64,000 bases of DNA from Crocinitomicaceae bacterium. Lineage in GTDB: Bacteria; Bacteroidota; Bacteroidia; Flavobacteriales_D; Crocinitomicaceae. The translations under genes were made by a program, and so were the position numbers. Under the pieces are notes generated by a model that did not search any database, had not been told where the DNA came from, and saw nothing but the letters and a program-made list of their open reading frames with translations. Within the stretch, counting starts at the first letter, position 1, and each line of letters opens with the position of its first letter. Location of the stretch: NCBI GenBank assembly GCA_017983465.1, contig JAGOBK010000005.1, positions 62,001 through 126,000 on the forward strand, read 5' to 3'. Below, piece after piece: positions 56,242 through 64,000 of the stretch.

Positions 56242-56252
56242 CGAAACAAAAA

Positions 56253-59200
56253 GTGCATACATTGATACGATTCACTACCGGGAAAACAATTCATAAAGCG
56301 ATTTACTTTGCTTTATTTGTCCTGATGTATGCTGGAAACGTACAGGCACAAAACGGTTTCAATCTTCCTTTCCCTATCTACAACCCAATGAATCCCTATC
56401 AAAACTTACCACAAAGTTTTGACTTAGGAGATCCGACATCCATGCAGCAAACCATCGTTTTTGATCCAGAAACTGGACAATACGTATTTAAAGAAACCTT
56501 AGGGAAAAGCGGTTTGTACTATCGGAATCCATCCAAAATGAGTCTAGAAGATTACCTAGACTACAACGAGAAGAAGTCTCTAAAAATGGATTGGCAAGAA
56601 ATTATCGAAGAACAAACTGCAGAAAATCGCGCCTTCGAATTGCCCATCAAGATTGGAAGTAAAGCTTTCTCCAGTATTTTCGGATCAGATGAAATTAAAA
56701 TTATTCCAGGTGGAAATTTGGAACTATCCCTTGGACTGAACCATTCACGTGTAGACAATCCACTTTTACCGCAAAGACAACGCAACATTACGCGTTTCGA
56801 CTTCAATCAGAACATCAACATGGACATCACTGGTCAGATTGGAACCAAGATGAAGTTGAATATGAAATATAATACTGCTGCGAATTTTGACTTCGAAAAC
56901 ATTTCAAAAATCGAGCATACCGGTAAAGAAGATGAAATCATTCAGAAAATTGCATTGGGAAATGTCGCATTAGACCTTCCAACCTCCCTCATTCAAGGTT
57001 CACAAACTTTGTTTGGTGTGAAGACACAATTGAAATTTGGTCGCTCTACGTTTGATTTAATTGCAGCGGCTTCAAAAGGGAAAAAAACGGAAATCAATGT
57101 TTCTGGAAAAGCTCAAATACAGAAATTCGAAATCACCGCGGATAACTACGAAGCAAACAGACACTACTTCTTAAATCTCTACCACCAACAACATTACGAC
57201 ACGGCGATGTCCACTCTGCCAATGGTGAATTCAACGATGTTTATCACCCGTATCGAAGTGTGGGTAACGAATCGCACCAGTAACACCGAAAACACTAGAA
57301 ACATTGTGGCATTTTCTGATTTAGGAGAAGCATTGCCAAGCAATTGTCAAGGAAATCCAGGTTCTTTTGCAGGAACAGAAATACCGGATAACCAAGGAAA
57401 CGGACTATATGAATGGGCGGCAAATCAACCGATGATTCGCAGTTTTGTCAACTCGACAACAGCACTTTCTACACAAGTAAATGCTCCGGGGCCATTTCTA
57501 CAGGCTGTTGACTACGAAAAAGTAGAAAATGCACGTAAATTAACTGAAGCAGAATTTACATACAACGCTTTACTCGGTTATATCTCGTTAAACAACGCCT
57601 TAAATAATGATGAGGTTTTAGCTGTATCCTACGAATACACCTACCGCGGAGAGACATTCCAAGTAGGAGAATTTTCGACAGATGGTGCCAGTGGACAACA
57701 AGCGCTCATCTTGAAATTAATCAAACCAACCATCACCAACCCGAAAAACAAGATTTGGGACTTGATGATGAAAAACGTTTACTCAATTGGTGCGTATCAA
57801 GTTGATCAACTTGGATTCAAAATTGACGTTTATTACAACAACCAAGAGACATCGCTTTTACAACCGTTCATGCCTTTCCCAGGTGTGGACAAAAAGCAGA
57901 TCGTTACCTTGTTGGATATGGATAAAATCAATCAAAACAACCAGCCTTTTTCGGATGGTGTTTTTGACTTTGCTCCATTCAATATCGTAGGAAATAAAAT
58001 TGACAACGGGGGAACCATCAACAAGAAAAACGGACGTATTTTCTTCAGTACAGTTGAACCTTTCGGAAAAACATTGGCTGATAAATTAGCAGAAGCAGGT
58101 GTTCCAAATGTCAACATCAACAAAATTGCTTACACAGAACTTTACGATTCAACGAAAACAGCTGCACAACAAATTCCAAGTAAAAATCGCTTTGTTTTCA
58201 AAGGGGAATTCCAATCGTCAATTAGTTCTGAAATTCCATTGAACGTCATGAACATTCCACAAGGTGCCGTTGTCGTTACCGCAGGTGGAATTCGTTTGAT
58301 AGAAGGAACGGACTACACTGTTGATTACGCTTTTAGCCGTGTGAAAATCTTGAATACCGGAATTCTTGAATCCAATACCCCAATCAAAATTTCAATCGAA
58401 AGTAACTCTGTATTTGGTTTCCAAGCGCGATCTATGATGGGTGGACACTACCAATACCGTTTGAATGAGAATTTCAAAATTGGTGCAACTTACATCCGTA
58501 TGTTGGAAAGACCCGTGACAAATAAAGTTGATTTCGGGAATGAACCATTCAAAAACAGCATGCTTGGAGCAGATTTCTCCCTGCGAACGAATGTTCCTCT
58601 TTTGACAAAATTAGTAGACTTACTTCCTGTTATTTCTACGAACCAAATGTCCACACTTTCCTTAACAGGGGAATACGCGCATTTAATTCCAGGTCAGCCA
58701 AAAGCCATCAACAAATCGGGTACTTCTTACATTGATGACTTTGAGGCAAGTCAAAGCGCCATCGATTTACGCCAATTCTCTGCATGGAAAATGGCTTCTA
58801 TACCACAAGGACAACCGGATTTATTCCCTGAGGCTAGCTCGAAAAACGTTTCAGCTGGATTCAAGCGTGCAAAAGCTGTTTGGTATACAATCGATCCTGT
58901 ATTCTACCAAAGCAATTCATTGACGCCTAACCACATCAAACAAAATCCAGCAATGCTAACGGATAGCCGCATGCGTTTGGTGAATCAAGTAGACATCTTC
59001 CCGAACTTACAACAGCAATACGGTTCCATTCAAAACATTCCATTACTCGAGCTAGCGTATTATCCGTCCGAAAGAGGAATGTACAATTACGACACCACGA
59101 ATACCGTTGATTCTATCGGACGATTCATTAATCCGGAAAATCGCTGGGGTGGAATAATGCGTGGATTAACAACTAATGACTTTGAAGTAGCGAACATTGA

Positions 59201-62200
59201 ATTCATTCAATTCTGGGTGCTTGATCCATTCAATGAAGATGCGGAAAATGAAAATCCAAATACCTTCCATACAGGTGGGGACTTGTACTTCAACTTAGGA
59301 AATATCTCGGAGGATGTCCTTCCGGATTCACGTAAAAGTTTTGAAAATGGACTTCCAGCATCAACGGCTGTTCCATTAACAGATAACATGGATACAACGG
59401 CTTGGTCGAGAATCTCTACGCAACAAATCGTGGTAAATGCCTTTGACAATGATCCTGCCTCTCGTATAAATCAAGATGTTGGAATCGACGGATGGAAAAA
59501 TAACCTCGAACAAAATTCTTATCAGTCTTATGTGAATTGGGTTCAAAACAATACTACGCTCAATGCAGCTACAAAAGCGCGCATGATTGCGGATCCATCC
59601 AATGATGATTACACGTACTACCTCGACGATAATTACGATAACGAACAACTGAACATTCTAAAACGTTACAAACGCTACAACGGAATGGAAGGAAACTCTC
59701 CAACCACCGAAATGTCAGACACGACGAATCAAGCTGGTTATCCAACTCAAGCGAGCAATCAACCGGACAACGAGGACATCAATCAAGACAACAACTTAGC
59801 GGAAAGTGAAAGTTATTTCCAATACCGTGTCAGTATGAGACCGAACGATTTACAACAAGTTGGGTCTAATTACATCACGAATAAACAAGTTTACCAAAGC
59901 GGAACAAAAACAGAAACATGGTACCAATTTAAAGTGCCGGTGAAAGATTTTGAAAAACGCGTAAATGGCATTCAAGATTTCCGCTCGATTCGCTTCATGC
60001 GCATGTACCTGAAAAACTTCGATGAAGAGGTGATTTTACGTTTCGCACGTCTGGAATTAATTCGTGGAGAATGGAGAAGATACACACAAGATTTGACACA
60101 GCCAGGCTTAAGTGTTCAAACGGATCCAAACTTAACAACCTTTAATATTGCGGCATTGAACATTGAGGAAAATGGTCAACGTCAGCCAATCAATTATGTA
60201 ATCCCTCCTGGAATTACGCGTGAAATTGATCCATCACAAGTGTACCAACGACAAATGAACGAACAATCATTAGTTCTGGAGGTTTGTAATTTACAAGATG
60301 GAGACGCACGTGCTGCATACCGCAATGTACAGTTCGATGTTCGTACGTACAAAAAAATGAAGATGTTTGTCCATGCAGAATCTGTGGTACAAAATCAATT
60401 AAAAGACAACGAATTATCTGTTTTCGTTAGACTTGGAACCGATTACGTAGAAAACTATTACGAATACGAACTTCCGATGAAGGTGACTGATTGGGGAACG
60501 TCAAATCCAGAAGCTATCTGGCCAGAAGCGAATAACATCGAAATTGTTTTCGACGATTTACTGAACCTAAAAACAGAACGAAACAAAAAAATAGAACAAG
60601 GAGCACCTGGTGTTTCCTACATCAACGAATATGAAATCGTCGACCCTCAAAACCCACAAAGAAGATTAAAAGTAAAAGGTAGTCCAAACTTACAAGGAAT
60701 GCGCACCATCATGATCGGTGTTCGTAATCCATTAAAAACAGATCCCGATAATATTTGGCAACCCGACGCCGGGGATGCGGAATGTGTGAATGTCTGGGTG
60801 AATGAACTACGTTTAACGGACTTCGTGAGTGATGGTGGAGATGCTGCCATTGGACAAATGCAAGTACAATTAGCCGATTTTGCGAATATCTCTGCATCTG
60901 GAAACTATTCTGGTATCAACTGGGGAAGTGTCGATAGCCGTGTACAAGACCGCCAACGAAATCAAAAAATTGGATTCGACATGAACTCAACGGTTCAACT
61001 CGGACAATTCTTCGGAAAACAAGCACGTGTTTCCTTACCGTTCTTTTATGGATATTCTTTAGGTGTCATCAATCCAGAATACGATCCGTTCAATCCAGAT
61101 ATCAAATTATCCAATTATGACCTGGCGACTCGTAAGGAACGTTCTAAACTAGGACAAGACTTTACGGAACGTCGTTCATTCAACTTTACCAATGTCCGCA
61201 AGGAAGCGAAAGCTGGAACAAAAGCACAATTCTGGAGTATCTCCAATTGGTCTGCGACTTATGCTTTTGCTGAAAACCTCAAACGCGATTTCAACATCAC
61301 TGCTGACCGTACAAAAACTTGGACAGGTGCCTTGAACTACAACTACACCTTCTCCGGTAAGGCCATCGAACCATTCAAAAAATGGGCAGCAGTTCAAAAA
61401 TCACCATGGTTAAAATTCATCAAAGAATTTAACCTCTTCTTGCTTCCTAAAAACATCACCTTTACCAACGATTATTCAAGAATATACAACGAACGCCAAG
61501 TACGTAACATCATCGTGCCTACGTACCAATTCGATCCGATTTATTTGAAACGATTCGATTGGAATAGAAACTACCAAATCGGTTACGACTTAACGAAAAA
61601 CTTAAAAACGACTTTTAGTGCTACGAATAAATCCATTTTCGTTGAAGGAAACAATGGTGTAGATCGTGTGACGAATCCGGAAGGATACCGTGAATTCATG
61701 GATACCATTCGTTCTCAAATCAATACATTTGGACGCACTATGGATTACACGCATAACTACAGCGTTAGTTACAATGTGCCATTTGACAAATTTCCAATAA
61801 CAAATTGGATCACTGCTAACGCAAAATATGCAGGAACGTTTAATTGGCAACGTGCACCACTTGGACAAGCTCCATTCGGCAACACGGTTCAAAATAATCG
61901 ATCCATCAATATGACATTGCAAGGAAACTTTGTGACACTTTACAACAAAGTACCTTATTTCAAACGGGTGCTTTCCGATGGAAAAGGAATGAAGTCTAAT
62001 GTCACTTCAAAAGTTGGAAACGCTGGTGAAGGCGGTGCAGCTGCCAAACCAAAGCCTGGACCAACAAAGTTGCCGGAATTCAAGCCAGAGAAGCCTTTGG
62101 AAGAAATGACCGCTAAAGAATTGAAACAATACGAAAGACAGAAAAAACGTTTCGATAAAAAACAACTTCGTCTGCAAGAAATTAAAGACAAGGAAAAAGA

Positions 62201-63605
62201 AAAAGTAAATCCAATCGGTGGCTTCATTGCACGATTAATCATGAGCGTGCGAAATGTATCCGGTACTTACGCATTGACAGACGGAACCATGTTGCCAGGT
62301 TATAATCAGGAATCAAGTATTCTTGGAATGAACGGAAGCAGTTTAGGGATGTCCGGTTTTGTATTCGGTAAACAAGGGTATGACCTACTTGGTCGAAGCA
62401 ATGGATACAACGTGGGGACACTTGCCCGTGACAATAATTGGCTTGTCCAAAATGAAAACTTGAACAAACAATTTACAACGACGCACACAGCGAATCTTCA
62501 GTTGAAAGCAACCTTAGAGCCAATCAAAGATTTAAATATCAATTTAAATTTAAGTAGAAATTACAGCACAAATTCCGGTGAATTCTACCGTTGGAATTCG
62601 ACGACAAGTGCATTTGAAAGCCAAAGTAAATTCGAGACCAGCACACTTACCTACACGACTGTTACGTGGGGATCTGCCTTCATTAAAGAAGGAAAAGATT
62701 TCTCCTCCTCCGTATTCCAAACTTTATTGAATAACCGTAAGGAAGTATCAAGTTTACTTGGTGCGCAAAACTCCAACTCGACTTTATTACCGAACGGTTA
62801 CTACAGCGGCTATTCAGGGTCACAACAAGAAGTAGTGATGGGCGCATTCTTAGCTGCTTACACCAACACAAGTGTGACAAGTAAATCGATTAATCCTTTG
62901 TCGAATCTGCCATTGCCAAACTGGACAATCAACTACAACGGACTTTCAAAATTTGCTTTTGCGAAAGACGTGGTGAAATCATTTAAACTGAATCATGGGT
63001 ATTCTTCCTCGGTAAGCGTAAACGGCATGCAAACGAACTTGAATGCTATGACTGATGCAAACGGACAAGCAACGGCATTGGACATCAATAACAATTACAT
63101 TGCTGGAATGCAGGTTCAAAACATTACCATTTCTGAACGCTTTTCACCACTTATTGGAATGTTGGCGACTTGGAACATTTTAGGGAAAAACATTACAACT
63201 AATTTTGAGTACAAGAAAGACCGTCAAACAACCCTTTCATTAAACAACAACCAAGTAACAGAAGTTCTTGGTAAAGAAATCGTGGTTGGAACAGTCATCA
63301 ATGTCCCGAAATTGAAATTACCAATTCGAACATTAAAAGCTAGTGACTTATTGATTAACGTGAATTTCTCATTCAGAGATAATTCCACTGTCATCCGTAA
63401 AGTCGTTGAAAACACGAATCAAGCAACAGCCGGACAAACAACAGTCAGTTTCAAATTAGATGCGAACTACAAATTGTCTGAACATTTAAGTGCGATTTTC
63501 TATTACGAGCAATTCCTGAATACACCAAAAGTATTCATCAGTTATCCAACTGGAAACTTGAAAACAGGAATTACCCTACGCTTTGATTTGAACGGATTGA
63601 AATAA
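56253..63605 (+). CDS. sprA: T9SS outer-membrane translocon protein SprA (Sov)
   Basis: SprA is the giant 36-strand outer-membrane channel of the type IX secretion system, which also supports gliding in gliding species. The 2450-residue protein starts with a signal peptide (cleavage near VQAQN) and shows the family's N-terminal FDLGDPTSMQQTIVFDPETG and LEDYLDYNEKKSL and thousands of residues of barrel-strand pattern; length matches known SprA (about 2300-2500). Start is GTG 56253; no ATG fits until inside the signal peptide. Together with the T9SS-tailed protease at 46.5 kb it indicates an active T9SS. One base overlaps the next gene. Confidence 0.94.
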   Translation: MHTLIRFTTGKTIHKAIYFALFVLMYAGNVQAQNGFNLPFPIYNPMNPYQNLPQSFDLGDPTSMQQTIVFDPETGQYVFKETLGKSGLYYRNPSKMSLEDYLDYNEKKSLKMDWQEIIEEQTAENRAFELPIKIGSKAFSSIFGSDEIKIIPGGNLELSLGLNHSRVDNPLLPQRQRNITRFDFNQNINMDITGQIGTKMKLNMKYNTAANFDFENISKIEHTGKEDEIIQKIALGNVALDLPTSLIQGSQTLFGVKTQLKFGRSTFDLIAAASKGKKTEINVSGKAQIQKFEITADNYEANRHYFLNLYHQQHYDTAMSTLPMVNSTMFITRIEVWVTNRTSNTENTRNIVAFSDLGEALPSNCQGNPGSFAGTEIPDNQGNGLYEWAANQPMIRSFVNSTTALSTQVNAPGPFLQAVDYEKVENARKLTEAEFTYNALLGYISLNNALNNDEVLAVSYEYTYRGETFQVGEFSTDGASGQQALILKLIKPTITNPKNKIWDLMMKNVYSIGAYQVDQLGFKIDVYYNNQETSLLQPFMPFPGVDKKQIVTLLDMDKINQNNQPFSDGVFDFAPFNIVGNKIDNGGTINKKNGRIFFSTVEPFGKTLADKLAEAGVPNVNINKIAYTELYDSTKTAAQQIPSKNRFVFKGEFQSSISSEIPLNVMNIPQGAVVVTAGGIRLIEGTDYTVDYAFSRVKILNTGILESNTPIKISIESNSVFGFQARSMMGGHYQYRLNENFKIGATYIRMLERPVTNKVDFGNEPFKNSMLGADFSLRTNVPLLTKLVDLLPVISTNQMSTLSLTGEYAHLIPGQPKAINKSGTSYIDDFEASQSAIDLRQFSAWKMASIPQGQPDLFPEASSKNVSAGFKRAKAVWYTIDPVFYQSNSLTPNHIKQNPAMLTDSRMRLVNQVDIFPNLQQQYGSIQNIPLLELAYYPSERGMYNYDTTNTVDSIGRFINPENRWGGIMRGLTTNDFEVANIEFIQFWVLDPFNEDAENENPNTFHTGGDLYFNLGNISEDVLPDSRKSFENGLPASTAVPLTDNMDTTAWSRISTQQIVVNAFDNDPASRINQDVGIDGWKNNLEQNSYQSYVNWVQNNTTLNAATKARMIADPSNDDYTYYLDDNYDNEQLNILKRYKRYNGMEGNSPTTEMSDTTNQAGYPTQASNQPDNEDINQDNNLAESESYFQYRVSMRPNDLQQVGSNYITNKQVYQSGTKTETWYQFKVPVKDFEKRVNGIQDFRSIRFMRMYLKNFDEEVILRFARLELIRGEWRRYTQDLTQPGLSVQTDPNLTTFNIAALNIEENGQRQPINYVIPPGITREIDPSQVYQRQMNEQSLVLEVCNLQDGDARAAYRNVQFDVRTYKKMKMFVHAESVVQNQLKDNELSVFVRLGTDYVENYYEYELPMKVTDWGTSNPEAIWPEANNIEIVFDDLLNLKTERNKKIEQGAPGVSYINEYEIVDPQNPQRRLKVKGSPNLQGMRTIMIGVRNPLKTDPDNIWQPDAGDAECVNVWVNELRLTDFVSDGGDAAIGQMQVQLADFANISASGNYSGINWGSVDSRVQDRQRNQKIGFDMNSTVQLGQFFGKQARVSLPFFYGYSLGVINPEYDPFNPDIKLSNYDLATRKERSKLGQDFTERRSFNFTNVRKEAKAGTKAQFWSISNWSATYAFAENLKRDFNITADRTKTWTGALNYNYTFSGKAIEPFKKWAAVQKSPWLKFIKEFNLFLLPKNITFTNDYSRIYNERQVRNIIVPTYQFDPIYLKRFDWNRNYQIGYDLTKNLKTTFSATNKSIFVEGNNGVDRVTNPEGYREFMDTIRSQINTFGRTMDYTHNYSVSYNVPFDKFPITNWITANAKYAGTFNWQRAPLGQAPFGNTVQNNRSINMTLQGNFVTLYNKVPYFKRVLSDGKGMKSNVTSKVGNAGEGGAAAKPKPGPTKLPEFKPEKPLEEMTAKELKQYERQKKRFDKKQLRLQEIKDKEKEKVNPIGGFIARLIMSVRNVSGTYALTDGTMLPGYNQESSILGMNGSSLGMSGFVFGKQGYDLLGRSNGYNVGTLARDNNWLVQNENLNKQFTTTHTANLQLKATLEPIKDLNINLNLSRNYSTNSGEFYRWNSTTSAFESQSKFETSTLTYTTVTWGSAFIKEGKDFSSSVFQTLLNNRKEVSSLLGAQNSNSTLLPNGYYSGYSGSQQEVVMGAFLAAYTNTSVTSKSINPLSNLPLPNWTINYNGLSKFAFAKDVVKSFKLNHGYSSSVSVNGMQTNLNAMTDANGQATALDINNNYIAGMQVQNITISERFSPLIGMLATWNILGKNITTNFEYKKDRQTTLSLNNNQVTEVLGKEIVVGTVINVPKLKLPIRTLKASDLLINVNFSFRDNSTVIRKVVENTNQATAGQTTVSFKLDANYKLSEHLSAIFYYEQFLNTPKVFISYPTGNLKTGITLRFDLNGLK

Positions 63606-64000
63606 TGAGTCCAATCATTCGCAAAGCGCTACGAACAGATGTTTCAGCCATTTTCGCGCTGATTCAAGAACTTGCCCTTTACGAAAAAGCACCTGAACAA
63701 GTCACGAATACAGCAGAGCAATTGGCCATTGATTTATTCGATGATCACCTTTGTGAAGCCATCGTTGCAGAAATTGACTCAGAAATTGTAGGCTTTGCGC
63801 TGTACTATACCTCCTACTCTACTTGGAAAGGCGCTTGTCTATACCTAGAGGACTTTTACGTGAAAGAGGATAAAAGAAAACATGGAATCGGTCAAATGTT
63901 ATTTGACGAAATTCTGCTTGTTGCAAAACGTTCCAATGTCAAACGCATGGACTGGCAAGTTTTAGCATGGAATGAGCCTGCAATTCAATTTTATCAAAAA
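63605..64000 (+). CDS. GNAT-family N-acetyltransferase (3' end beyond window)
   Basis: At least 132 residues are encoded before the window ends. The protein begins MSPIIRKALRTDVSAIFAL and has the GNAT pattern: an N-terminal strand and helices, GFALYYTSYSTWKG, ACLYLEDFYVKEDKRKHGIGQMLF with the acetyl-CoA-binding RKHGIGQ, and WNEPAIQFYQK in the C-terminal motif B region. The YTSYSTWKG/GLYLEDLYV-like section matches diamine-type N-acetyltransferases. It is read with sprA through a TAATG junction. Substrate unknown. Confidence 0.88.
   Translation, partial: MSPIIRKALRTDVSAIFALIQELALYEKAPEQVTNTAEQLAIDLFDDHLCEAIVAEIDSEIVGFALYYTSYSTWKGACLYLEDFYVKEDKRKHGIGQMLFDEILLVAKRSNVKRMDWQVLAWNEPAIQFYQK

Noticed and set aside
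1..64000. tRNA, rRNA, insertion sequence or integrase
   Set aside because: No transposase or integrase motif, terminal inverted repeats of an IS, or T-loop signature of a tRNA was recognised by eye; a proper tRNA scan was not possible.

Overview
The window reads as the chromosome of a Bacteroidota bacterium, most likely Flavobacteriales and possibly close to Crocinitomicaceae/Fluviicola (taxonomic inference, not tested). The evidence is a SprA-type type IX secretion (T9SS) translocon, a secreted protease with a T9SS sorting tail, a UpxY/NusG-like capsule antiterminator, an OmpA protein with thrombospondin type-3 repeats, DUF2480 and Kelch-type lineage proteins, and repeated -7 boxes of the TAnnTTTG type with few strong Shine-Dalgarno sites.

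Bases 1-35,000 are a surface-polysaccharide super-locus in two halves. The minus-strand half runs from 23.7 kb down to 0.3 kb: antiterminator, SLBB export protein (Wza-like), Wzz-like co-polymerase, WecB epimerase, flippase with an unusual fused C-terminal domain, Wzy-like polymerase, three glycosyltransferases and a cupin. After an accessory island (inverted-repeat-preceded AAA ATPase, decayed second ATPase, split HipBST-type toxin-antitoxin) come pgi, rfbC, rfbD, rfbA, a Kelch/transmembrane protein, a WecA-like initiating transferase and a predicted outer-membrane protein. The glycan-specific genes (about 11.9-19.0 kb) look much more AT-rich than their neighbours, as expected for exchanged serotype genes.

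The plus-strand half (24.4-34.2 kb) holds an OmpA protein and sugar-nucleotide genes: WbpE, WbpD, WbpB and WbpA homologues (a complete set for UDP-GlcNAc3NAcA), ugd plus a UDP-xylose synthase homologue, and rfbB, which completes dTDP-rhamnose synthesis with rfbACD located 27 kb away. Most larger gaps in this half carry low-complexity word repeats (octamer ATnnnCTA, heptamer nnnCACT), GC-rich palindromes (CCGCCGCGGCGG) or GGCATGCC hairpins. Several of these run into the 3' ends of genes and supply stop codons or C-terminal residues. The same families border the HipBST island and a free-standing four-helix-bundle gene.

Bases 35,167-64,000 are mostly ordinary core genes: SUFU-like protein, DMT transporter, S9 peptidase, VanZ protein, rhomboid protease, DUF2480, menA, etfBA, bifunctional nuclease, nucleoside-permease-like MFS protein, orphan OmpR-type regulator, a Lys-C-like T9SS-exported protease, sucAB, maeB, ruvA, sprA and a truncated GNAT acetyltransferase. 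No rRNA, tRNA, CRISPR array or insertion sequence was recognised.

The most notable items are the repeat-punctuated sugar-nucleotide cassettes with gene-invading palindromes, the G10 tract and fused domain in the flippase, and the HipBST operon with a matching promoter and operator.
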